NCBI GenBank assembly: GCA_002371265.1
Contig: DFGT01000032.1
Span: 1-64,000, forward strand
Length of the DNA: 64,000 nucleotides
Origin: Bacteroidales bacterium UBA3743
GTDB lineage: Bacteria > Bacteroidota > Bacteroidia > Bacteroidales > Paludibacteraceae
Reading direction: 5' to 3'
In this document: positions 17,565 to 26,700 of the stretch, one piece after another
Layout: the number at the start of each line of letters is the position of its first letter
How positions within the stretch are numbered: the first letter of the stretch is position 1
Notes under the pieces: model-generated
The model's database searches: none
The model's input: only the letters and a program-made list of their open reading frames with translations
Told to the model about the DNA's origin: nothing
Position numbers and translations under genes: made by a program

Positions 17565-17601
17565 CATCACAAACTGAAATTAACTTAACACATAAGACGG
17601 C

Positions 17602-19467
17602 ATGTGCGGAATTGCGTATGTAAGATTAAGAAAGCCACTCAAGTATTATTACGAGAAATATGGCTCTTGGAAATACGGTCTTGAAAAGCTGTATCTCCTA
17701 ATGGAAAAGCAACACAATCGTGGTCAGGAAGGCGCTGGTTTGGCTTGCGTCAAACTGCATGCAAAACCCGGAGAAGAGTATATTTTCCGTGAAAGAGCGG
17801 AGGGAGGCCAGGCAATCGACAAAATCTTTGAAACTGTTTATCAGAACTATCAGAACCTCACTCCTGAAATTTGGGCAGACCCTGATTATGCGGCAGACAA
17901 TCTCCCTTTTGCTGGTGAACTATACCTCGGTCATCTCCGTTACAGCACAACTGGAAAATCAGGTCTGTCATACGTCCATCCTTTCTTGCGACGCAGCAAC
18001 TGGAAAGACCGCACTCTGGTGCTGGCTGGCAATTTCAACCTCACCAACGTCGACGAGGTGTTCGCCAACCTTACCCGTATAGGCCAGCATCCTCGTGATA
18101 TGGGCGACACTATCCTTATGCTCGAGACCATCGGCCACCAGCTCGACATGGAAGTCCAGCGTAAGTTTAATGAATATGACGCTCAGGGAAAATCATACGA
18201 TGAGATTTCGCAACTCATTGAGAAGAATGTCGACTTGGGTGAAGTGATCAGACGTAGCGAAAAAGGCTTCGACGGTGGTTACTGCATCTGCGGTATGGTG
18301 GGCCACGGCGACTCGTTCATCTTCCGTGATCCTAACGGAATACGTCCTGCTTTCTACTACTACGATGATGAGATTATCGTCGCCGCAAGCGAAAGACCTG
18401 TCATCCAAACAGTGATGAATGTAAAGATTGATGACATTAATGAGCTTCAGCCAGGGCAGGCAATCATCATCAAAAAAGACGCGTCGTTCCATCTAGAGCG
18501 GATCCGTGAGGCAGGAGAAATCAAAAAATGCTCGTTCGAACGCATCTACTTCTCCCGTGGCAGCGACATCGACATATATAAGGAGCGCAAAAAACTCGGC
18601 GAGCTACTCACTCCACAAATTCTGAAAGCTGTCGACAACGACTTGAACAATTCCGTCTTCTCATTCATCCCAAACACCGCCGAAGTGGCATTCTACGGAA
18701 TGATGCATGGTATTGAAAATGTGATGATTGAGGATAAGAAACGAGCTATCCTCTCAGGAAAGAAATTCTCAGACGAGGAGCTGAACAGAATCCTTTCCGC
18801 ACGTCCACGTCAGGAGAAAATCGCAATCAAGGATATCAAGATGCGCACGTTCATCGCACAGGATAAAAACCGTAATGACATGGCCGCACACGTCTACGAT
18901 ATCACATACGGATCTATCCATCCAAAGACAGACAACCTTGTCGTGATCGACGACTCTATCGTGAGAGGCACGACTCTAAAACAAAGCATCATCAAGATTC
19001 TCAACCGTCTTGAGCCAAAGAAGATCGTCATCGTCTCTTCATCTCCACAGGTTCGCTTCCCCGACTGCTACGGTATCGACATGAGCCGAATGAGCGAGTT
19101 TATCGCATTCAAAGCCGCTATTTCTTTGCTGAAAAAGAGAGGAATGGAGAATGTCATCGAGGAAGTCTACACGAAAAGCAAGGCACAGGTGGACAAGAAG
19201 AAAGAGGAGTATGTCAACTATGTGAAAGAGATCTACGATCCATTCTCCGACGAAGAGATTTCAGCAGAGATAGCGGAATTGCTTACGCCCAAAGATGTCA
19301 AAACTCCAGTAGAGATTGTTTATCAGTCACTTGACAACCTACACGTAGCATGTCCTGACCATCGTGGCGACTGGTATTTCTCCGGCGACTACCCTACTCC
19401 TGGCGGCAATCGTCTGGTGACAAACGCATTCATCAATTTCTACGAGGGAAACGTGGACAAGAGATAA
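17602..19467 (+). CDS. long-form class II amidophosphoribosyltransferase-like protein
   Basis: The 621-residue protein starts MCGIAYVRL, so Cys2 is the Ntn glutaminase nucleophile. It contains QHNRGQEGAGLAC and LGHLRYSTTG of the glutamine domain. The phosphoribosyltransferase domain carries the PRPP-binding loop NLVVIDDSIVRGTTLKQSII and VSSSPQVRFPDCYGID. It should transfer amide nitrogen from glutamine to PRPP, the first step of purine synthesis. It is clearly longer than the usual PurF (about 470-510 residues), with insertions in the glutaminase domain and an extended C-terminus. Bacteroidota carry this long form, often beside a standard PurF elsewhere, so its exact role is uncertain. Confidence 0.82.
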   Translation: MCGIAYVRLRKPLKYYYEKYGSWKYGLEKLYLLMEKQHNRGQEGAGLACVKLHAKPGEEYIFRERAEGGQAIDKIFETVYQNYQNLTPEIWADPDYAADNLPFAGELYLGHLRYSTTGKSGLSYVHPFLRRSNWKDRTLVLAGNFNLTNVDEVFANLTRIGQHPRDMGDTILMLETIGHQLDMEVQRKFNEYDAQGKSYDEISQLIEKNVDLGEVIRRSEKGFDGGYCICGMVGHGDSFIFRDPNGIRPAFYYYDDEIIVAASERPVIQTVMNVKIDDINELQPGQAIIIKKDASFHLERIREAGEIKKCSFERIYFSRGSDIDIYKERKKLGELLTPQILKAVDNDLNNSVFSFIPNTAEVAFYGMMHGIENVMIEDKKRAILSGKKFSDEELNRILSARPRQEKIAIKDIKMRTFIAQDKNRNDMAAHVYDITYGSIHPKTDNLVVIDDSIVRGTTLKQSIIKILNRLEPKKIVIVSSSPQVRFPDCYGIDMSRMSEFIAFKAAISLLKKRGMENVIEEVYTKSKAQVDKKKEEYVNYVKEIYDPFSDEEISAEIAELLTPKDVKTPVEIVYQSLDNLHVACPDHRGDWYFSGDYPTPGGNRLVTNAFINFYEGNVDKR

Positions 19468-19503
19468 AATCAATTCGTAATTCATAATGCATAATTCATA
19501 ATT

Positions 19504-19530
19504 AGGGTGGGAGAAATCCTGCCCTTATTT
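19504..19530 (+). terminator. hairpin terminator after the amidotransferase gene
   Basis: AGGGTGGGA (19504-19512) pairs with TCCTGCCCT (19517-19525) around a GAAA tetraloop, using two wobble pairs. A weak T-rich tract (TATTTATT) follows. Confidence 0.5.
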
Positions 19531-19666
19531 ATTACGAGAATAACCTAGAATAACGTCTCGGCATTGTTGCGTCTTCACTTGTATTGTCGCATCTCCACTG
19601 AAACATCCTTCACATTCATTAACAATAATTAATCTATCCGACAAACCTATGTCCATCTATTTTATT

Positions 19667-19674
19667 TATTTTTG
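19667..19674 (+). promoter_or_regulatory. -7 promoter box for the 19693 gene
   Basis: TATTTTTG matches the consensus and overlaps an in-frame TTG at 19672. Translation must therefore start at the ATG at 19693. Confidence 0.5.
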
Positions 19675-19692
19675 CTCAAAATAGACAACAAT

Positions 19693-20175
19693 ATGAAATA
19701 TATAGCAACTATTATATGTACAGCAGTAGGATTATTATCATTGATCACCTACGTCCACATGTTAATGCCAACAGAAAAGCAATTGGATAATAAATTCATA
19801 TTCGAGCAAAAAGTAAATAATGTCACGATGACATTCTCTTACATCAACAAGCAAACCAAAGAGGTCTCAATGTCTCCCAGATACATTCAACGCAATCTGA
19901 TAATTCCTGCTGAAATCACACATCATAATACCAGATATAGAATTGTTGAATTTAGTAAAGAATATAGTTTAGATTGCGACACTCTCTTTATCCCAGAATC
20001 AATAAAAAATATTGACGACAGGGTAATGAATTGGGACAGATGCAAAATCAATTACATCTCTGTAGATCCAAACAACAAAATTTTCAATTCAAAAGACGGC
20101 AACCTATACAAAGGTGATTCATTGATATACGAAGCCAAAGCAAACATTAAAGAGGACTATAACGATGAAAAATAA
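19693..20175 (+). CDS. short LRR_5/BspA-like membrane-anchored or secreted protein
   Basis: The 160-residue product has an N-terminal membrane segment or signal (YIATIICTAVGLLSLITYVHML). It also has a BspA-like leucine-rich repeat region: LIIPAEITHHNTRYRIVEFS, LDCDTLFIPESIKNIDDRV, then INYISVDPNNKIFNSKDGNLY, which is a typical LRR_5 ending. Only two to three repeats are present, so this is either a small family member or a truncated one. The next gene overlaps its end by 11 bp on a different frame, so the two are coupled. Confidence 0.65.
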   Translation: MKYIATIICTAVGLLSLITYVHMLMPTEKQLDNKFIFEQKVNNVTMTFSYINKQTKEVSMSPRYIQRNLIIPAEITHHNTRYRIVEFSKEYSLDCDTLFIPESIKNIDDRVMNWDRCKINYISVDPNNKIFNSKDGNLYKGDSLIYEAKANIKEDYNDEK

Positions 20176-21409
20176 AACAGAGCATATTATCATTATGATA
20201 TTGTTGGCAATCACCAACATCATATCATTCTATAATCAGCCGTTCTCTTTTTCGCCATTTGACGAAACTAATTTCGGCAATAAAGATCTAAGTGGAATTA
20301 TAATCTGGGCATTAAGACTTGGATTAATTGTATATTTGCCTTTAATCATAGCAGGTACATATTCTCTGGTAAAATCCATTTCTGCTGTGATAAAAGGGGA
20401 ACAAGGAATAATACTTCGAATCGTCACTTTCACCACTCTATTCTCGCTTATCCTTGTCTTTTTTGGAACATTCTTCAAAGAAAGTTATAATGACTTTTAC
20501 AGGAATTATAAATTTGAAAAAGAAAATGTGATAATCAAATCCTACGCAGATAATTTTCAAGATGGTCATTGCATCTGGAGAGGTGATACTATAATTAAAA
20601 AATCCGACAAATCCATAGACACATTGATTATCGATGCCAAAAGCAACACTTGCCACTGGACCTACAAACCAGAGATCAACTACGAAATCATCTTCGACCA
20701 TAGAGACCGTTTCAAAGAGAGTCCGAAGAACAAATCCTACGCGCCTTTTGACTATGAAGGAAAGATACAGTATATTATCAATTGCGTCAACAACAAACCT
20801 ATTGACCAGATTTATTATGACGAAAGTTGCTGCAAAAGAAAATACGATCAAGACTCTCTGATTGTGTTCATTGTCGATGACGCAAACTATTGTAATGACA
20901 ATAAGTTTGGCTTTTTGCTATTTAATGTAAAGGATTCCATCGCTACACTATCAGACTCTTCTTCATTTTACAATATTAATGAAAACGTGGCTGTGAGAAA
21001 TCATACACTCATAAACAAAGCAAACGGTATGCCATTAATAAGAATAGACAAAATAATAATAGACACTTTGAAAGGGGAAAGATACAGTTGCAATGAAACT
21101 TACAATACCGACTACTACGACATAGAGAATAAGAAATTTGTGCTCAAAGATGCCATACTCAAAGAGTCAAGAACTGACACTATCACAAAACAAATTGACG
21201 GGAATGATGTCTCATATACACAAAGGCGCAAAATAAATGTTTTTTACTCAGACGATGCTAAGTTAGACTATAAAACCGGATATCCTATCATTGATTATAT
21301 GAAGACAATCTGGTACGATAGCACTGAATATTCAGAAGAAAAGACCGATACTTTAGAGAAAGGTCAATACAGAATGACAAACGGAATGTACCAGAAATTC
21401 AAGGAATAA
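20165..21409 (+). CDS. hypothetical membrane protein with large soluble domain
   Basis: This 414-residue protein has three N-terminal membrane segments (about 7-24, 42-68, 80-103) followed by a soluble region of about 300 residues rich in Y, D and N. It has no recognised domain. The soluble part contains repeated DT(L/I) strands (IDTLIIDAKSNTCHWTY, IDTLKGERYSCNETYNTDYYD) like those in the neighbouring LRR-like protein and in the 12228 protein. These may be related surface proteins. It overlaps the upstream gene by 11 bp and is followed by a terminator at 21417. Confidence 0.6.
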   Translation: MKNKTEHIIIMILLAITNIISFYNQPFSFSPFDETNFGNKDLSGIIIWALRLGLIVYLPLIIAGTYSLVKSISAVIKGEQGIILRIVTFTTLFSLILVFFGTFFKESYNDFYRNYKFEKENVIIKSYADNFQDGHCIWRGDTIIKKSDKSIDTLIIDAKSNTCHWTYKPEINYEIIFDHRDRFKESPKNKSYAPFDYEGKIQYIINCVNNKPIDQIYYDESCCKRKYDQDSLIVFIVDDANYCNDNKFGFLLFNVKDSIATLSDSSSFYNINENVAVRNHTLINKANGMPLIRIDKIIIDTLKGERYSCNETYNTDYYDIENKKFVLKDAILKESRTDTITKQIDGNDVSYTQRRKINVFYSDDAKLDYKTGYPIIDYMKTIWYDSTEYSEEKTDTLEKGQYRMTNGMYQKFKE

Positions 21410-21416
21410 TTTTGTA

Positions 21417-21445
21417 GGGGCGATGCTTTATGCTCGCCCTTTTTC
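21417..21445 (+). terminator. rho-independent terminator after the 20165-21409 gene
   Basis: GGGCGA (21418-21423) pairs with TCGCCC (21434-21439) and is followed by a T5 run at 21440-21444. Confidence 0.7.
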
Positions 21446-21462
21446 TTTAAGACGATGCGACA

Positions 21463-21485
21463 GAGACGTCATAATATGGCGTCTC
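21463..21485. repeat. GAGACG...CGTCTC hairpin element
   Basis: GAGACG (21463-21468) and CGTCTC (21480-21485) form a 6-bp stem around TCATAATATGG. The right arm overlaps the acyltransferase stop codon. The same arms occur at 44199-44221 and, as GTGCGTCTCTACG, in the repeats at 41389-42531, so this is a short copy of that family. Confidence 0.5.
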
Positions 21486-22372
21486 TACGACCAAAAATCG
21501 TAGAAATTAAACCATTGTTCTGGATATTGGCGTACGATTGTTTCCAGAAAATCAATATATTCCTGCATCGACGCTGATGCCTTCATCTTTCGGTTCGTCT
21601 CCTGTGCGGCAGCCTCCGCTTTTCGGCAGATAAAACGGTATTTTTTGCCAGACTCCCTGACTGCGAAGAAATAAAATGTGTCGGCACCCGTCATTGTGGC
21701 GATCTGGTGAGGTCCGGGTGGAAATGGTGCGTCGTGGCCAAGGAATTGCACCGTCTTCGCATCTTCCTCCCTGATATATCTGTCGCCCTGAAAGCAGACC
21801 ACCTCATTGGATGCCAATGCCGATTGTATTTTGAATATATGGTCGATATTCTCTGTGGAGACGGGAATGACACCAAATGTATTGGCTCCCATCGCCGACT
21901 CCAATTTATCTTTAATCTTCTGATATTCAGCGTCGAGCATCACAACATTCAGTTTGGTGCCATACTCCTTCATAAAAACTCGGCTCACCTCCCAGTTTCC
22001 AACATGAGCCCCGATCATCACAGCGCCCTTCTCCCCTCGTTTCAAATGATCAATCAGGCAATCCATTCCGTCGAACGAGAAAGAGAACTCCTTTTCCAGT
22101 CCCGACGACGCTGCGATCTTATCGATGATCACCTGACCGAAGCGATAGTAGTGTTGGAAGATTTTTCCGATGGTGCACAACACCGATTTATTGTGAATCT
22201 TACGCCAATATTTCCAGCTTGCGGCTGTGGCTTTCGGCGCGAACGGCACGAAATATGGCACGACGACAAACAAGAACGCATACGCTGCGTTCAATCCTAA
22301 ATGTTTGATCAAAAAGATGAAGAATCCGTATCCGAACGATCCTCCACGTGTCTTGCCATTCCAACAGGGCAT
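21485..22372 (-). CDS. LpxL/HtrB-family lysophospholipid or lipid A acyltransferase
   Basis: The 295-residue protein has an N-terminal amphipathic/membrane region (SFGYGFFIFLIKHLGLNAAYAFLFVVVPYF) and the HtrB catalytic motif HVGNWEVSRVF (H-x4-E) near residue 131, preceded by KGAVMIGA. A later FQGDRYIREEDAKTVQFLG and APFPPGPHQIA block matches the family. Such enzymes add secondary acyl chains to lipid A in the inner membrane. In Bacteroidetes, paralogues also serve flexirubin or aryl polyene synthesis. The nearby fabG could fit either use, but no other pathway gene is adjacent. The general class is secure; the substrate is not. Confidence 0.85.
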   Translation of the reverse strand: MPCWNGKTRGGSFGYGFFIFLIKHLGLNAAYAFLFVVVPYFVPFAPKATAASWKYWRKIHNKSVLCTIGKIFQHYYRFGQVIIDKIAASSGLEKEFSFSFDGMDCLIDHLKRGEKGAVMIGAHVGNWEVSRVFMKEYGTKLNVVMLDAEYQKIKDKLESAMGANTFGVIPVSTENIDHIFKIQSALASNEVVCFQGDRYIREEDAKTVQFLGHDAPFPPGPHQIATMTGADTFYFFAVRESGKKYRFICRKAEAAAQETNRKMKASASMQEYIDFLETIVRQYPEQWFNFYDFWS

Positions 22373-22436
22373 AATGGTTTAAATTAAGAATTAAAAATGA
22401 AAAATTAAAAATCCACCACAACCACGCCCTGAAAGG

Positions 22437-22576
22437 GCGATAGTCCACAGCCTAGGGTGAGCGTAGCGTAACCCTAGGATTAGGCGATAGTCCACAGCCT
22501 AGGGTGAGCGTAGCGTAACCCTAGGATTAGGCGACATACCACAGCCCAGGGTGAGCGTAGCGTAACCCTGGGATTT
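22437..22576. repeat. 47-bp tandem hairpin array (3 copies)
   Basis: Three units start at 22437, 22484 and 22531. Each begins GCGA and contains CCTAGGGT-N12-ACCCTAGG, a perfect 8-bp stem around GAGCGTAGCGTA. In the third unit the stem is CCCAGGGT with ACCCTGGG, so both arms changed together and pairing is kept. A shorter hairpin, CGCCCT-GAA-AGGGCG, precedes the array. The element looks like a REP/BIME-type sequence. No gene lies in 22373-22762. Confidence 0.75.
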
Positions 22577-22579
22577 CGA

Positions 22580-22691
22580 TGGCAACACCACGGGAATCCA
22601 ATGGCATCACACGGAATCCAACGGCATCACACGGAATTCAATGGCATCACACGGAATCCAATGGCATCACCCACGGGATTTCGATGGCACC
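22580..22691. repeat. 20-bp minisatellite (TGGCATCACACGGAATCCAA)
   Basis: Five to six tandem units of about 20 bp occur, the clearest being three at about 22602-22661. The outer units are longer and more divergent (ending GGGATTTCGA). It follows the 47-bp hairpin array directly and shares its GGGATTTCGATGG end, so the two arrays may be parts of one element. Confidence 0.65.
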
Positions 22692-22708
22692 CCACATCCC
22701 AGAGTTAT

Positions 22709-22735
22709 AAAAAAGGGCAGAACATCCGTCTGCCC
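22709..22735 (-). terminator. rho-independent terminator of fabG
   Basis: GGGCAGA (22715-22721) pairs with TCTGCCC (22729-22735). On the minus strand the stem is followed by a T6 run (22709-22714). Confidence 0.8.
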
Positions 22736-22762
22736 AAATATAGATTTGATTGAATAATCCAA

Positions 22763-23491
22763 TTATGTGTAAAGACCACCGTTTACAGAGATTGTCTGAC
22801 CTGTAACGTAAGCAGCCTCCTTTGTGCACAAGAAACCTACGACAGCAGCCACCTCTTCAGGCTCACCGAAACGGTTGGCAGGGATCTGCTTCTTCAACTC
22901 AGCCTCATCCAAATCCTTAGTCATATCTGTACGGATGAATCCAGGAGCCACAGCGTTGACAGTGACGTTCTTCTTCGCAACCTCCTGAGCCAAAGCCTTA
23001 GTTGCGGCGATGATACCTCCCTTAGCCAAAGAGTAGTTAGTCTGGCCAGGAAGACCCTTCAATCCTGACAGAGACACCATATTGACGATACGTCCGAATT
23101 TCTTTCTCACCATTGGCTGAAGAAGAGCACGAGTGACGTAAAGGAAACCGTTGACTGTGATGTCGATAACGTTTCTCCAGTCCTCATTAGTCATGAACAC
23201 CATGATCTGGTCGCGGCGGATACCAGCGTTGTTGACCAACACCTCAATATATTCATCCTTGTGAGCCTCCTGCCATGCAGTGATAGCAGACTCTGTTGCC
23301 TCACAATCAGCAACGTTGAACTTGATAATCTCACCGTCGCTACCCTTCTCTCTAACCATAGCCAAAGTATTCAATGCCTCGGCCTCATTTGATTGATAGT
23401 TGATCAGCACGTAGTATCCCTGCTCCGCCAACTTGACCGAACAAGCTCTACCGATACCTCTCGAACCTCCTGTAACAAGTGCTACTTTCAT
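22763..23491 (-). CDS. fabG: 3-oxoacyl-[acyl-carrier-protein] reductase
   Basis: The 242-residue short-chain dehydrogenase has the NADPH-binding TGGSRGIGRA motif, the NNAGIRRDQ motif and the catalytic S-Y-K triad (MVSLSGLKG, with NYSLAKGG carrying YxxxK). The end, TGQTISVNGGLYT, is typical of FabG. It reduces 3-oxoacyl-ACP in fatty acid synthesis. A second fabG elsewhere in the genome is likely, as it is not next to other fab genes. A terminator follows at 22709 and a TATTTTTG box precedes it at 23513. Confidence 0.88.
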   Translation of the reverse strand: MKVALVTGGSRGIGRACSVKLAEQGYYVLINYQSNEAEALNTLAMVREKGSDGEIIKFNVADCEATESAITAWQEAHKDEYIEVLVNNAGIRRDQIMVFMTNEDWRNVIDITVNGFLYVTRALLQPMVRKKFGRIVNMVSLSGLKGLPGQTNYSLAKGGIIAATKALAQEVAKKNVTVNAVAPGFIRTDMTKDLDEAELKKQIPANRFGEPEEVAAVVGFLCTKEAAYVTGQTISVNGGLYT

Positions 23492-23512
23492 ATCTTAATT
23501 GTTGAATTTTCA

Positions 23513-23520
23513 CAAAAATA
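23513..23520 (-). promoter_or_regulatory. -7 promoter box for fabG
   Basis: TATTTTTG on the minus strand lies 21 bases upstream of the fabG ATG. Confidence 0.5.
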
Positions 23521-23626
23521 TCTGCAAAACTACAAAAAACATTTGAGTTTTGAAAATGCTTCACCCAATCAGCCCGAAATTTTATAGGGTCCACATAAGA
23601 ATCCATATTGACAATCGTAACTTTTC

Positions 23627-23673
23627 GATGGATGATGGAGGGTGGAGGATGGATGATGGATGATGGAGGGTGG
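23627..23673. repeat. GATGGATGATGGAGGG short tandem repeat
   Basis: A purine-rich run of overlapping GATGGATGATGG and AGGGTGGA units lies between fabG and the GH8 terminator. A related GATTGATGGTTGATGATTG run occurs near 42170-42203. No coding function is evident. Confidence 0.55.
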
Positions 23674-23678
23674 ACAAT

Positions 23679-23713
23679 AAAAAAGCCAGCCTGATTTGTC
23701 GATCCGGCTGGCT
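23679..23713 (-). terminator. rho-independent terminator of the GH8 gene
   Basis: GCCAGCC (23685-23691) pairs with GGCTGGC (23706-23712). On the minus strand this is followed by T6 (23679-23684). Confidence 0.8.
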
Positions 23714-23735
23714 TATCTCTTGATTTATCCGTGGA

Positions 23736-26700
23736 TTACTTTGTAACCACCTTCTTTTTGTTGCCTACCATATAAACACCCTTGCTCAAACCTTCGAGTG
23801 CCTGGTCTGGACTAACTTGTCGTTTCAGCAACTGACCCTGTGCATTGTATACGTCGACTGGGGCATCTCCGTCTTCATTAACAGTCTGTTTTACAGATGA
23901 CAAATCATCAACAATCAGATGCATCGTAGACTTCACATTTTCATTCTTGCTCTCCATAATGGCAGATGTCACATACGATCCTCCAGAAACAGGTCCTGTG
24001 TAGCGGCACTTATATCCGAAACTGCCTTTTTCTCCGATTTTCAACTTGTCTGCTCTGTATCTGACAATTCCCGATGAGAAGTCGGCATCTGGAGTGGCTT
24101 CATACGTTGCTCCTGTGCTATCACCCACAAACGATACAAACTCAAATCCTAGAGGAATGGAATCTGTAATCACCACATTCTCCGCCTCTATTCCATTATA
24201 CGGAGCTTCACCAAGTATCTTACGCCATGTGTGTCCGTCGTACTCCTCCACCAACACTGTCTCTGTAACGACGTCGCTATTATCACATGCACTATAGATC
24301 ATCTTGTCTACATTCACAATCGAATCTGGAATCTGATATGATGGACTTACAGGATAATACAATTCGTCATCTTCCGCAGGCTCTAAATCACTCCATGACC
24401 CAGAAAAATCTACATCCAGAAAACGAGGAGAGTCTGCCGTTAAAATCAAATGAAGAGGAACGGTGCCTTTCAGTTCCCCATGCATATATACTCCGCCTAA
24501 CAGATTAAGCCATATTGTATTGGATGACAAGCCATAAGGGAAATGAGTCCTCATTACAACTATACTGTCTGATAGTTTTTTCATGCTAAAACATTCGTCG
24601 TTTATCGTCTTTTCAAACCCATTAGCGAAGAGACTTTTTAATTGCAAATCTGCATTCTTAGTATTCATAAAGAATGAGACACGATAGTTTCCTGTATTAA
24701 TAACAGGCTCGATAGCATCATTATTAATTCTTAGCATAAATTTATATCGCCAGCTTTCAGACTGCGTTCCTGCCACTGTAAAGTTGACGCGAGATCTACC
24801 TCCAGTCAAGAATGGAAGAGAATCCGTATTGCTATATGCGATTGTGAATTCCACCACATCGTCCTTTTTCACTGTATCTCTGTCCGCACTCTTCGTGACA
24901 CTCAAAGTGTTAGGGATGATATCGATTGTGTTACGCTGCATAGTTGCTGTGACATAGTTTGGATACTCATTCGTCTTACTCTCTTTTCCGCCTTTCGAAT
25001 AGATTGTTGCGTTAAGAGAATATCTGCCACTTGCTCCTGGTTTCACCACACACTTGTAATATACTTGACCCATTGTCTTCGACAGATTAGGAGCGGAGAA
25101 ATCAAGTGCCGCACCTTCTGTGCTGTCGCTCTTGAATCCAGGCACATCGCCCAAAGACCATGTTATCTCGTTTGTAACAGGTCTATACACACCACCCTCG
25201 CTTACACTGACAAGCTGGAAATCATTTGGTATAGTATCCACAATCACCACATCAGTAGCGTCTTTCGATCCATAATTACGATAAGACAATATATATGTGA
25301 TAGTGTCGCCCACACGACAACTGCTGACGCTATCCTTTATAGAGCGATAGATTTTCAAGTTGGAAGATGCCTCCATCTGCGACGGTGCAGCATAGTTTCC
25401 AGTCAACGCCATCATACCCATCTGACGGAACCATCCATGCAAATATTTGGGTTTTAGTTCACCATCTTCTGTTTGTTCGTCAACATCAAAAATAGAATAG
25501 GCAATATTATATATTTCTCCCATCAGATTATAATCCTGAGCTCCTATCGCTGCGAATGACGACAATGCCTTTGGAGCTCCTAATCCACGAAAGCTATTTT
25601 CATCAGAATTTCCCGTCATCGGATCTATCTGCCAAGGCATTGTTTTAGGGCCGCTGATTGGAATCGAAAGTGCGCCATATTCATAACATGAATGTTCCAA
25701 ACTGTCATTCCAATTCATCGGATCATTCAAATAATTCGAAAATCTAACCGCAGCACCATATTCAAAACTGTTTTCTCCATCCTCTACCTGATGTGTAACA
25801 GGATTCCATGAATACTTAGGATTGCCATGCCAAACATAATGACTAATTGTACGCCAAGCAGCACGTATGTCAGTCAAGGCACCAAACTTCTCAAATGTTG
25901 TTTTTGAGCCATCCTCATTCACCGTACCTGAACCTGCCGTCGGCACAGAATATGGACTCTTTGCCATCAACTGGCCTATCAACCAATCCGAAGAAGCTTC
26001 AGCACGACGGAACTGCTCTGCCTCCCACTCGTTTGTCATACCCAACTCCTTAGACAATGAAAGCAACAAATCATGAAACTCTCTATAATAGGCTGGCGCA
26101 TTATAATCTGTGTATTGATTAAATGGCCCTGAGAATTCAGGAACAAGATTGATTCCTTTTACATTTACTGTACCTCCATCCGACATATTATAAATAGCCA
26201 TTGAGTCAGAAAAGACGGTAGGGTTATCAAACGCCCATTTTGTTATTTCAGACCAAGAATCTCCTCCCTTGACATAACCGTCCAAACCAATCATACCTGA
26301 ACAGACACGCATTTTCGTTTTTTCTTCTGAAAATCTTGTGCTCAACGCCACAAGTCCACGGACCACCTCAATCAACTCCTGCTTGTAGCTGATCGGATTT
26401 CCGCACGCATCCAACACCGGCTCTCCAGTGCCATCTAACATAAACTCACCCCACTGCTTGTATGCCACGTAAAGTGCCAATGCCACATCCTCATCACCAT
26501 CGGCAGCCGAACTGCTTGAACCTTCAAGATCTCCAAGTGAGAATGGTCCATACCAATAACTTTCTTCAGTAGGTTTACAATCGCTATATTTCTTTGTACG
26601 GTAACGACGCAAATCATGTGTTCTCATCCACAAACCGTCAAATGTCGGTTTATCAGCCATATAAGCAGCCGCAAGCAAAGCATAACCGTCACCCTCTGTG

